Part shown: piece by piece, positions 1 through 7,545 of the stretch
Layout of the letters: the number at the start of each line of letters is the position of its first letter
Numbering within the stretch: the stretch's first letter is position 1
From: Rubrivivax gelatinosus
Lineage (GTDB): Bacteria > Pseudomonadota > Gammaproteobacteria > Burkholderiales > Burkholderiaceae_C
DNA: 64,000 nt
Direction of reading: 5' to 3'
Assembly (NCBI RefSeq): GCF_004340905.1
Contig: NZ_SLXD01000002.1
Coordinates: 372,001 to 436,000 of the forward strand
Notes under the pieces: generated by a model
What the model saw: only the letters and a program-made list of their open reading frames with translations
Database searches by the model: none
What the model was told of the DNA's origin: nothing
Made by a program: the position numbers and the translations under genes

Positions 1-1189
1 GGATCGTGATCGCGACCACCATGCCCGGCCAGACGTCCACGCGCAGCGGCCGCGTGTGCAGACCCAGGCTGAGGAAGCTCACGGCCAGCACGATGACGAC
101 GGCCTCCAGCAGCACGCCGACGAATTCGTTGACCGACGCCGAGACCACCTTCGGCTGGTCCTGGATCTGCTCGAGCTCGATGCCCACCGGCAGCACGGCG
201 CGCAACTCGTGCACCGCCGCGGCCAGGGCCTTGCCGAGTGCGACGATGTCGCCACCCGAGGCCATCGACACCCCCAGTGCCAGCACCTGGCGGCCCTGGT
301 GGCGCACCATCGTCGTCGGCGGATCGACGTAGCCGCGGCGGATCTGGGCGATGTCCTGCAGCCGGATCGTGCTCGCGCGGCCGGTCTGGGGGTTGGTCGC
401 CCGGATCGGAAAACGCGCCAGCTCCTCGACCGAGCTGAACTGGCCGCCGACGCGCAGCTGCAGCTGCTCGGCGCCGGCCTGCAGCGTGCCCGCGCCTTCC
501 ATCGCGTTCTGCGCGCCGAGCTGGGCGACGACCTCGCCGGCGTCCAGCCCCAGCTCGGCCATGCGCTTGCGCGAGACCTCGACGAAGATGTTCTCGGCCT
601 GGCTGCCGAAGATCTCGACCTTCGCGACGTCGGGCACGCGCAGCAGGCGCTGGCGCACGTCGTCGGCGAACTCGCGCAGCTCCTCCTGGCTGAAACCGTC
701 GGCCGAGAGCGCGAAGATCGAGCCGTAGACGTCGCCGAAGTCGTCGTTGAAGACCGGTCCGACGACGCCTTCGGGCAGCGTCGAGCGCATGTCGCCGATG
801 CGCTTGCGAACCTGGTACCAGGCGTCGCGCACCTCCGCCGGCGGCGAGTGCTCGGCCAGGAACAGCGTCGTCACCGACTCGCCGGGCTTGGTGTAGCTGC
901 TGATGCGTTCGGCGTAGGGCACCTCCTGCAGCGTGCGCTCGATCTTGTCGGTCACCTGCTCGGCCACCTGCTCGGCGCTGGCGCCGGGCCACCACGCCTG
1001 CACGACCATCGCCCGGAAGGTGAACGGCGGATCCTCGTCCTGACCGAGCTGGAAGTAGGCGGCGACGCCGAGAACCGTCAGCACCACCATCAGGTAGCGC
1101 GTCAGCGGCGCGTGTTCGAGCGCCCAGCGCGAGATGTTGAAGCGCTCGCGGGCCGGTGCCGGCGAGCCGTCGTGGTTGTGCGGCGACAT
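1..1189 (-). CDS. RND efflux pump, inner-membrane permease (partial, N-terminal 396 residues)
   Basis: Reading leftward from an ATG at 1189, the frame stays open to the window edge, so about 396 of the usual 1,030-1,060 residues are present. The N-terminus has a cytoplasmic leader, a first membrane helix (about residues 28-45) and the periplasmic porter start with the family-typical stretches PGASAEQVAEQVT and FNDDFGDVYG. This is the proton-driven AcrB/HAE-type subunit that exports drugs or other small molecules with a fusion protein and an outer-membrane channel. Its ATG overlaps the TGA of the upstream fusion-protein gene by one base (TGATG), so the two are translationally coupled. Substrate cannot be told from sequence. 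Confidence 0.93.
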   Translation of the reverse strand, partial: MSPHNHDGSPAPARERFNISRWALEHAPLTRYLMVVLTVLGVAAYFQLGQDEDPPFTFRAMVVQAWWPGASAEQVAEQVTDKIERTLQEVPYAERISSYTKPGESVTTLFLAEHSPPAEVRDAWYQVRKRIGDMRSTLPEGVVGPVFNDDFGDVYGSIFALSADGFSQEELREFADDVRQRLLRVPDVAKVEIFGSQAENIFVEVSRKRMAELGLDAGEVVAQLGAQNAMEGAGTLQAGAEQLQLRVGGQFSSVEELARFPIRATNPQTGRASTIRLQDIAQIRRGYVDPPTTMVRHQGRQVLALGVSMASGGDIVALGKALAAAVHELRAVLPVGIELEQIQDQPKVVSASVNEFVGVLLEAVVIVLAVSFLSLGLHTRPLRVDVWPGMVVAITI

Positions 1190-2274
1190 CAGCGCTTCGT
1201 GTCCTCGTACAGACGCACCTTCTGTCCCGGGGCGAGCACGTGCACGCCAGCCGTCACGACGACGGCACCGGGCGCCAGCCCCCCGGCGACGACGGCGCTG
1301 TTGCCGTCGGTGCCCCCCAGCTCCACAGGCTGCGGCTTGACCGTCATCGTCGCGCGGTCGAGCACCCAGACCGAAGTCCTGCCCTGGTGTTGAACGACCG
1401 CGGTCAGCGGCAGCTTGGCGACGCCCTGGACACGCGGCCCCTCGATCAGCACCGAGGCCGTCTGACCCAGCTGTGCCGAACCCGCGCCGACGTCGGCCTT
1501 GACGGCGAAGGTGCGGGTCGCCGCGTCGGCCGCGGCGGCGACTTCACGCACCGTCGCCGGCATCGTCTCCTCGCGCCCCCACAGCCGCACGCGCACCGAG
1601 CCGGGCCGGCCCAGCATCGAACGCAGCCTGCCGACCTCGTCCTCCGGCACCGCGAAGACGACGTCGCGCGGACCGTCGTGCGCCAGACGCAGAACCGGCG
1701 TGCCGGCGGCGAGCACCGCACCGGGCTCGGCCATCACCGCGGTGACGATGCCGGCGGCGCTGGCGTGCAGGTCGCTGTAGGCCGCCTGGTTGGCCTGCAC
1801 GCCGGCCTCGGCACGGGCCTGCTCGAGCTGAGCGCGGGCCGCCTTCAGCGTCGTCTCGCGGCGGTCGAGTTCGGCGGCGCTGATGAAGCCCTGCTCGAAG
1901 AGTTCGCGAAAACGCCTGAAGTCGGCTTCGGCCATCTCGGCGTTGACCTGGGCCGAGCGCACCGTCGCCTGGGCGGCGGCCTGGGCCAGGCGCAGGTCCT
2001 CGGGGTCGAGCTGGGCCAGCAGTTCGCCGGCGGCGACGTGCCGGCCGATTTCGGCCTGGCGGCGCACCAGCTTGCCTGCGACGCGGAATCCCAGCTGCGA
2101 CTCGGTTCGTGCCTGAACCTCGGCGGCGTACTCCTGGACACCACCGGCGCTGGCCGGCGCGAGCACGACGGTGCGCACCGAGCGCACCGGGGCGGGAGGC
2201 GGCTCGGTGCGCGAGCAGGCGGCGAGCGTGATGGCCGCCAGCAGGGCCAACGGAACGGTGCGGAAGGGCTTCAT
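1189..2274 (-). CDS. RND efflux periplasmic adaptor (membrane fusion) lipoprotein
   Basis: 361 residues. A lipoprotein signal ends in LAAC with Cys20 as the lipidation site. The rest follows the HlyD/AcrA order: barrel-sandwich lipoyl half, coiled-coil hairpin (about residues 90-160, rich in Ala, Gln, Glu and Arg), second lipoyl half and beta-barrel, and a membrane-proximal end. It should bridge the downstream RND pump to an outer-membrane channel. It is the first gene of the operon; its promoter and a 22-bp inverted repeat lie directly upstream, so expression is probably controlled by a TetR-type repressor. The regulator is not in the window. Confidence 0.93.
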   Translation of the reverse strand: MKPFRTVPLALLAAITLAACSRTEPPPAPVRSVRTVVLAPASAGGVQEYAAEVQARTESQLGFRVAGKLVRRQAEIGRHVAAGELLAQLDPEDLRLAQAAAQATVRSAQVNAEMAEADFRRFRELFEQGFISAAELDRRETTLKAARAQLEQARAEAGVQANQAAYSDLHASAAGIVTAVMAEPGAVLAAGTPVLRLAHDGPRDVVFAVPEDEVGRLRSMLGRPGSVRVRLWGREETMPATVREVAAAADAATRTFAVKADVGAGSAQLGQTASVLIEGPRVQGVAKLPLTAVVQHQGRTSVWVLDRATMTVKPQPVELGGTDGNSAVVAGGLAPGAVVVTAGVHVLAPGQKVRLYEDTKR

Positions 2275-2283
2275 GCGCTGGCG

Positions 2284-2305
2284 TTAATGACTCATTGGTC
2301 ATTAA
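2284..2305. promoter_or_regulatory. TetR-like operator, perfect inverted repeat
   Basis: TTAATGAC-N6-GTCATTAA is a perfect 8-bp inverted repeat. It lies 10 bases before the adaptor start codon and touches the predicted -10 box, the usual place for a TetR/AcrR-type repressor of an RND pump. It also lies in the divergent region facing hpnC. Confidence 0.75.
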
Positions 2306-2333
2306 TGTAGACACCCGGTGCGCTCAATGTCAA
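2304..2333 (-). promoter_or_regulatory. Sigma-70 promoter of the RND efflux operon
   Basis: On the minus strand TTGACA (2333-2328) is followed after 18 bases by TACATT (2309-2304). Transcription would begin around 2297, inside the inverted repeat at 2284-2305, so a bound repressor would block it. Confidence 0.65.
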
Positions 2334-2371
2334 CGCCGCCCGCACCGCGCCTGCGGCCACAATCGCCGCCC

Positions 2372-3202
2372 GTGAGCGTCGATCATTACGAGAACTTCCC
2401 TGTCGCGTCGGTACTGTGCCCGCCGGCGCTGCGCCCCGCGGTCGTGGCCGTCTACCACTTCGCCCGCACCGCCGACGACATCGCCGACGAAGGCGACGCG
2501 CCTGCCGCGCAGCGTCATGCGGCGCTGGCCGCCTTCCGCGCCGAGCTGCAGTCGATCGAACGAGGCGCGGCGCCGGGCCCACGCTGGGCGCCGGTGTTCG
2601 GGCCGCTGGCCGCCGCGATCGAGCGTTACGGGCTGCCACCGCACTGGCTGCACCGGCTGCTCGACGCCTTTGTGCAGGACGTCGACAACCCGGCCTATGC
2701 CGACCGCGGGCAGATCCTCCGGTACTGCAGCCGCTCGGCGGACCCCGTGGGCCGCCTGCTGCTGCACCTGTACGGCGTGCACGACGCCGAGTCCGAGCGC
2801 CGCGCGGACGCGATCTGCACCGGCCTGCAGCTGGCCAACTTCTGGCAGGACCTGGGTCTGGACGCGTCGCGCGGCCGCGTCTACCTGCCGCACGATGAAC
2901 TGGCGGCAGCCGGCATCACCCTCGACGACGTGCTGGCTCGACGCGACACGCCGGCCTTGCGGTGCCTGGTGCGCGAGCTATGTGACTGGGCCGAGTCCCT
3001 GCTGCGCGGCGGCGCCCCGCTCGCGCTGGACGTGCCCGGCCGCGCCGGCTGGGAGTTGCGCCTGGTGGTTCAAGGCGGACTGCGCGTTTTGGAGAAAATC
3101 GCGCGCATGGATCATGCGACGATCAGCGCGCGCCCGACGCTTGGCGCCACCGACCTGCCCGTGCTGCTGTGGCGCGCGGCGACCATGCGCCGCCAGCGAT
3201 GA
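2372..3202 (+). CDS. hpnC: Hydroxysqualene synthase HpnC
   Basis: About 276 residues. HpnC converts presqualene diphosphate to hydroxysqualene in the three-enzyme bacterial route to squalene. It belongs to the squalene/phytoene synthase fold, with the aspartate motifs DDIADE (residues 35-40) and QDLGLD followed by RGRVYLP (about 158-173). I chose the GTG at 2372 because the family typically starts near VDHYENFPVAS and because CACAAT, eight bases upstream, looks like a -10 box for a leaderless message. In-frame GTG 2318 and ATG 2327 are alternatives but overlap the divergent RND promoter. The stop overlaps the hpnD start (ATGA). Confidence 0.93.
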   Translation: MSVDHYENFPVASVLCPPALRPAVVAVYHFARTADDIADEGDAPAAQRHAALAAFRAELQSIERGAAPGPRWAPVFGPLAAAIERYGLPPHWLHRLLDAFVQDVDNPAYADRGQILRYCSRSADPVGRLLLHLYGVHDAESERRADAICTGLQLANFWQDLGLDASRGRVYLPHDELAAAGITLDDVLARRDTPALRCLVRELCDWAESLLRGGAPLALDVPGRAGWELRLVVQGGLRVLEKIARMDHATISARPTLGATDLPVLLWRAATMRRQR

Positions 3203-4047
3203 CACCGTCGGACTACGTGCAGCAACGTGCCGCCGGCAGCGGCTCGTCGTTCTATTACGCGTTCCTCTTCCTGCCCCCACCGCAGCGTGCGGCGATCACG
3301 GCCTTCTACGCCTTTTGCCGGGAGGTCGACGACGTCGTCGACGAGATGCAGGACCCGACGGTCGCGGCGCAGAAGCTGCAATGGTGGCGCGGCGAAGTCG
3401 ACGCCGCCTATGCCGGCAGGCCGACGCACCCGGTGACGCAGGCACTGATGCCGCTGGCGCCGCAGTTCAGCATCGGGGCGGGACACCTGCATGCGGTCAT
3501 AGAGGGCTGCCAGATCGACCTGGAGCAGACGCGCTTCCTCGACTTCCCGGCCCTGGCGCGCTACTGCCACCTGGTCGCGGGTGTCGTCGGCGAGGTCGCC
3601 GCGAACATCTTCGGCCGCAGCAGCGAGCAGACCGTGCGCTACGCCCACACGCTGGGACGTGCGCTGCAGCTCACCAACATCATCCGCGACGTCGGCGACG
3701 ACGCGCGCCGCGGCCGCATCTACCTGCCGGTGTCCGAACTGCAGCGCTTCGACGTCAAGGCGCACGAACTCCTGAAGCGGGAAGCCCCTTGGGGCTACAG
3801 CGAACGTTTCACGGCCCTGATGCGTTTCCAGGCCGCGCGTGCGCACGCCACCTACGACGAAGCACTGGCGCTGCTGCCCGAGGCCGACCGCGCCCGGCAG
3901 AAGACGGGCCTGATGATGGCCAACATCTACCGCGCGCTGCTGCGCGAGATCGAGGCCGGCGGCTTCCAGGTGCTGCACCAGCGCACGTCGCTGACGCCGC
4001 TGCGCAAGCTGTGGATCGCCGCGCGCACCCACGTGCTGGCGCGGTGA
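3199..4047 (+). CDS. hpnD: Presqualene diphosphate synthase HpnD
   Basis: 282 residues. HpnD condenses two farnesyl diphosphates to presqualene diphosphate, the substrate of HpnC. Both substrate-binding aspartate motifs are visible: REVDDVVDE (residues 41-49) and RDVGDDARRGRIYLP (about 160-175). The ATG at 3199 overlaps the hpnC stop, and the hpnD TGA overlaps the GTG of hpnE, so hpnCDE are translationally coupled. The family resembles phytoene synthase CrtB, but the pairing with hpnC and hpnE settles the assignment. Confidence 0.95.
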   Translation: MTPSDYVQQRAAGSGSSFYYAFLFLPPPQRAAITAFYAFCREVDDVVDEMQDPTVAAQKLQWWRGEVDAAYAGRPTHPVTQALMPLAPQFSIGAGHLHAVIEGCQIDLEQTRFLDFPALARYCHLVAGVVGEVAANIFGRSSEQTVRYAHTLGRALQLTNIIRDVGDDARRGRIYLPVSELQRFDVKAHELLKREAPWGYSERFTALMRFQAARAHATYDEALALLPEADRARQKTGLMMANIYRALLREIEAGGFQVLHQRTSLTPLRKLWIAARTHVLAR

Positions 4048-5366
4048 CGGCACGCGTCGCGGTCATCGGCGCCGGCTGGGCGGGACTGGCCGCGGCAGTG
4101 CGGCTTGCCGGCGCCGGTGTCTCCGTGGCGGTCCTCGAGATGGCGCCGCAGCCTGGCGGCCGTGCCCGCAGCCTGACCGACGAAGGCGGCGAGCGGCTGG
4201 ACAACGGCCAGCACATCCTCATCGGTGCCTACACGCGCACGCTGGCCCTGATGGAGGAGGTCGGCGCGGACCCGCAGACGATGCTGTCACGCACGCCGCT
4301 CATGCTGCGCCGCGCCGACGGCAGCGGCATCGAGATGCCGCGCGGCGCGCCAGTGACGGCGTTCGTGCGTGGGGTCGCCTCGGCACGGGGCTGGACCTGG
4401 CGCGACAAGGCCTCGCTGCTGGCGACGGCCGCGGGCTGGGCGGCGCGGGGCTTCCGCTGTGCGCCCACCACCCCCGTTGCCGCCTTGTGCGAGGGGCTGT
4501 CTGCCCGCGTGCGCGCCGAGCTCATCGACCCGCTGTGCGTCGCGGCGTTGAACACCCCGGCCAGCGAGGCCAGCGCGGCGGTGATGCTGCGCGTGCTGCG
4601 CGACGCGCTCTTCGGCGGACGCGGTGCAGCGGACCTGCTGCTGCCCCGCCGGCCGCTGTCCGAGCTTCTGCCCGAGCCTGCAGCCACCTGGTTGCTGCGC
4701 CAGGGTGCCGAGCTGCGCTGCACGGCGCGGGTCGCGAGCCTGGAGTCGACCGGGCCTGGGTGGCGGGTCGGCGGCGAGCGGTTCGACGCCGTCGTGCTGG
4801 CCGCCTCGGCGCTCGAAGCGGCGCGTCTCACGGCCGGCGTCGCACCGGCATGGAGCCGTGCTGCGGCCGCGCTGCGCTACGAACCCATCGTCACGGTCTA
4901 CCTGGATGCACCGGGGTGCCAGCTGCCGTGCGCGATGACAACCCTCGACGAGGGCCCCGAGGCGCCGGCGCAGTTCGCCTTCGACCACGGGCTGCTGGGC
5001 GGTGTCGCAGGGCGTTCAGCCTGGGTCGTCAGCGGCGCGCGAACCTGGGTGGAGCGGGGACTGGAGTCCTGCGCGGCAGCGGTGCTGCGTCAGGCGCAGC
5101 CGCTGCTGCCCGGGGCGACGCTGCGGCGCGTGCTCGCCGAAAAACGCGCCACCTTCCGTTGCACGCCGGGGCTCGTGCGCCCGCCGGCGCAGGTGGCGCC
5201 GCGACTCTGGGCCGCCGGCGACTACATCGACGGCCCCTATCCCGCGACGCTGGAGGGGGCGGTGCGCGCTGGCGAGACGGCGGCCGCGCAGCTGCTCGCG
5301 CAACTGCGCGACGGCCCGACGCGCGCCGGCCCGAAGGAGCGCCCGAGTCCTGCGCCGACGGCCTGA
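4044..5366 (+). CDS. hpnE: Hydroxysqualene dehydroxylase HpnE (FAD-dependent)
   Basis: 440 residues from a GTG that overlaps the hpnD stop (GTGA). The N-terminus carries the dinucleotide fold VIGAGWAGLAAA (Gly9, Gly11, Gly14), then an FAD ribose-binding Glu near residue 32 and PGGRARSL, as in phytoene-desaturase-like flavoproteins. The C-terminal GDYIDGPYPATLEGAV is the second FAD-contact region. HpnE reduces hydroxysqualene to squalene, completing the HpnCDE route. Squalene-hopene cyclase is not in this window. Older annotations call this family a phytoene-desaturase-like or amine oxidase protein. Confidence 0.94.
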   Translation: MTARVAVIGAGWAGLAAAVRLAGAGVSVAVLEMAPQPGGRARSLTDEGGERLDNGQHILIGAYTRTLALMEEVGADPQTMLSRTPLMLRRADGSGIEMPRGAPVTAFVRGVASARGWTWRDKASLLATAAGWAARGFRCAPTTPVAALCEGLSARVRAELIDPLCVAALNTPASEASAAVMLRVLRDALFGGRGAADLLLPRRPLSELLPEPAATWLLRQGAELRCTARVASLESTGPGWRVGGERFDAVVLAASALEAARLTAGVAPAWSRAAAALRYEPIVTVYLDAPGCQLPCAMTTLDEGPEAPAQFAFDHGLLGGVAGRSAWVVSGARTWVERGLESCAAAVLRQAQPLLPGATLRRVLAEKRATFRCTPGLVRPPAQVAPRLWAAGDYIDGPYPATLEGAVRAGETAAAQLLAQLRDGPTRAGPKERPSPAPTA

Positions 5367-5445
5367 TCGCCGCGCGCCGCCGTCATCGCGCGGCGCCGCC
5401 GCAACGAGACGAGAATCTCGACACGCAAACCGCCCTTCCGCGATG

Positions 5446-5451
5446 CAAAAT
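5446..5451 (+). promoter_or_regulatory. Probable -10 box of the IclR regulator gene
   Basis: CAAAAT sits 31 bases before the ATG at 5482, and no convincing -35 hexamer lies at standard spacing. It supports ATG 5482 over the in-frame ATG at 5443, which would fall upstream of the predicted transcription start. Confidence 0.35.
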
Positions 5452-5481
5452 CAGCGGATTGATCCCGGCCCACCGCTACCC

Positions 5482-6249
5482 ATGACCCTCAAGGACCAGC
5501 AGACCCCGACCATCCAGGTGCTGGAACGCACGTTCGCACTGCTCGACATGCTGGCCGCGCACCCGGACCCGGTGTCGCTCAAGGAGATCAGCGAGCGCAC
5601 CGGCCTGCACCCGTCGACCGCGCACCGCATCCTCAACGACCTGACGATCGGCCGCCTCGTCGACCGGCCGCAGGCGGGCAGCTACCGGCTCGGCATGCGT
5701 TTGCTCGAGCTGGGCAACCTCGTGAAGGCGCGCCTGGACGTTCGCGACGCCGCGCTCGGCCCGATGCGCGATCTGCACAAGCTGACGCACCAGCCGGTCA
5801 ACCTGTCGGTGCGCCAGGGCGACGAGATCGTCTACATCGAACGCACCTACAGCGAACGCTCGGGCATGCAGGTCGTGCGTGCCGTCGGCGGCCGCGCGCC
5901 GCTGCACCTGACCTCGGTCGGCAAGCTCTTCCTCGCGCACGAGGAAGCGCAGCGCGTGCGCGCGTACGCCACGCGAACAGGCCTCACGGGCCACACCCGC
6001 AACAGCATCACCGACGTGACGCGGCTCGAGCGCGAACTGGCGGCGGTGCGCGCACAGGGCAGTGCGCGGGACGACGAGGAACTCGAACTCGGCGTGCGCT
6101 GCATGGCCGCCGGCATCTACGACGACCAGGGCAAGCTGGTGGCCGGGCTGTCGGTGTCCGCACCCGCCGACCGGCTCGAGGAGGGCTGGCTGGAGAAGGT
6201 GCGGGTGACCGCGTCGCAGATCTCGGCAGCGCTGGGTTACCGCGGCTGA
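5482..6249 (+). CDS. IclR-family transcriptional regulator
   Basis: 255 residues. The N-terminal winged helix (about residues 8-70) contains SLKEISERTGLHPSTAHRIL, the IclR DNA-recognition helix. The remaining 180 residues form the GAF-like effector domain, with RQGDEIVYIER, GGRAPLHLTSVGK and a C-terminal segment with ELGVRCMAAGIYD. IclR proteins usually control catabolic operons in response to small aromatic or organic acids, but the neighbours (hopanoid genes, convergent pbpG) give no clue to the target. A distant target or autoregulation is equally possible. Confidence 0.92.
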   Translation: MTLKDQQTPTIQVLERTFALLDMLAAHPDPVSLKEISERTGLHPSTAHRILNDLTIGRLVDRPQAGSYRLGMRLLELGNLVKARLDVRDAALGPMRDLHKLTHQPVNLSVRQGDEIVYIERTYSERSGMQVVRAVGGRAPLHLTSVGKLFLAHEEAQRVRAYATRTGLTGHTRNSITDVTRLERELAAVRAQGSARDDEELELGVRCMAAGIYDDQGKLVAGLSVSAPADRLEEGWLEKVRVTASQISAALGYRG

Positions 6250-6279
6250 AGCGGCGCCCTCGACGGCGCCTCGGGACGC

Positions 6280-7404
6280 TCAGTTGCCGAGCGTGGCGGG
6301 CGACAGGTGCTGCTCCAGCACCGGCGATCCCTCGGTGGTGAGCCACTTGCGGATGCGCTCCGCGTCACCGATGCGCGAGTACTTCCCGGCCGAGTCGAGC
6401 AACACCATGATGAACTTGCGGCCCGCCAGCTGGGCCTGCATCACGAGGCAGCGTCCGGCTTCTGAGATGTAGCCGGTCTTCTGCAGGCCGATTTCCCAGC
6501 TGGGGTTGCGCACCAGGCCGTTGGTCGTGTGGAACTGCAGCTGGCGGCGGCCGACGGCGACGCTGGCATCGGTGGACGTCGACAGCTCGCGCAGGATCGG
6601 GTGCTGGTACGCCGCCTTGACAAGCACCGCGAGGTCGCGAGCACTCGACTGGTTGTTGCTGGACAGGCCGGTGGGTTCGACGTAATGCGTGTCGTGCATG
6701 CCCAGAAGCTGGGCCTTGGCGTTCATCGCCTGCACGAAAGACTGCAAGCCGCCGGGATAGTGACGGCCGAGCGCGTTCGCCGCACGGTTTTCCGAGGACA
6801 TCAGGGCCAGATGCAGCATCTCGCCGCGCGTCAGCTGGGTGCCGACCTGCAGCCGGGAACTGCTGCCCTTCTCGGTATCGACGTCGTCCTGGGTGATCGT
6901 CAGCACCTCGTCGAGCGCCTGGTGCGCCTCGGTGACGATCAGGCCGGTCATCAGCTTGGTGATCGAGGCGATGGGCAGCACCGCATGCGGGTTCTTGCTC
7001 AGCAGGACCTGATCGGTTTCCTGGTCGATGACCAGCGCGACGCTGGACTTCAGGTCCAGCGGATCCTCGGTGCGGTGCAGGCCGTAAAGCTGGCCAAAAG
7101 ACACCTTCGCCGGCTCGACCGCGACGACGACCGACTTGCGCGGTGCCACCGTGGTCACCGTGCGCGCCGGCACGGCCTTGGTGTTTCGAGCCTTGGTCTT
7201 GCTGCGTGCCTTGGATGCGGCTGCAGTGCGCGACGGCGCCTTGGCGGCCTTCTTCGCCGGCTTGGCCTTGGCTTTGGCCTTGGCTTTGGTGGCGGAACTG
7301 CTGGCGGCAGCGTGCGCGGACGTCGGCAGGACGCCGCCCGCAACAAGGGCCGCCGTGATGAAGGCGACTATCGACAGCCGCTTAAAACTACCGAACCAGC
7401 CCAC
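6280..7404 (-). CDS. pbpG: D-alanyl-D-alanine endopeptidase (PBP7/PbpG-like, peptidase S11)
   Basis: 374 residues. A signal peptide (about 1-33) is followed by a Lys/Ala-rich linker (about 38-78), then the penicillin-binding S11 domain. The catalytic SxxK is S147-I-T-K150; SEN lies near residue 206 and KTG near 311. The enzyme trims D,D-crosslinks in periplasmic murein during growth. The basic linker is longer than usual and may bind the cell wall or anionic polymers (inference). The gene follows leuA on the same strand but has its own promoter and an inverted repeat 51-74 bases upstream of the start. Confidence 0.93.
   Translation of the reverse strand: MGWFGSFKRLSIVAFITAALVAGGVLPTSAHAAASSSATKAKAKAKAKPAKKAAKAPSRTAAASKARSKTKARNTKAVPARTVTTVAPRKSVVVAVEPAKVSFGQLYGLHRTEDPLDLKSSVALVIDQETDQVLLSKNPHAVLPIASITKLMTGLIVTEAHQALDEVLTITQDDVDTEKGSSSRLQVGTQLTRGEMLHLALMSSENRAANALGRHYPGGLQSFVQAMNAKAQLLGMHDTHYVEPTGLSSNNQSSARDLAVLVKAAYQHPILRELSTSTDASVAVGRRQLQFHTTNGLVRNPSWEIGLQKTGYISEAGRCLVMQAQLAGRKFIMVLLDSAGKYSRIGDAERIRKWLTTEGSPVLEQHLSPATLGN
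7250..7293 (-). repeat. Short tandem repeat encoding the Lys-Ala linker of PbpG
   Basis: A 12-base unit close to GGCCTTGGCTTT repeats on the plus strand, encoding alternating Lys and Ala on the minus strand (residues about 38-50 of PbpG). Such slippage-prone repeats can change length between strains without breaking the frame. Confidence 0.6.
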
Positions 7405-7432
7405 TGAAACGACCCCGGAGAGAATGCACCAA

Positions 7433-7461
7433 AGTGTAGATCACTCGAAGAACATGCGCAA
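7433..7461 (-). promoter_or_regulatory. Sigma-70 promoter of pbpG
   Basis: TTGCGC (7461-7456) and TACACT (7438-7433) are separated by exactly 17 bases on the minus strand, 29 bases before the pbpG ATG. The -35 box lies inside the inverted repeat 7455-7478. Confidence 0.6.
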
Positions 7462-7478
7462 GATCAAGAACTTGCGCA
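7455..7478. promoter_or_regulatory. Inverted repeat overlapping the pbpG -35 box
   Basis: TGCGCAAG-N8-CTTGCGCA is a perfect 8-bp inverted repeat. No T-run follows on either strand, so an operator is more likely than a leuA terminator. The left arm covers the pbpG -35 hexamer. Confidence 0.55.
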
Positions 7479-7545
7479 CGATTTCTCAAGTAACCACCCG
7501 CAGGAGCCGTGCCAGGCCTGCGCGGTGCATCCGCCCGTCGGCCCG

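Noticed and set aside
3199..4047. Phytoene synthase (crtB)
   Set aside because: The fold is shared, but overlap with hpnC and hpnE and the absence of crtI identify HpnD.
7455..7478. leuA intrinsic terminator
   Set aside because: The stem has no T-run on the minus strand and is 68 bases past the stop; overlap with the pbpG -35 box fits an operator better.
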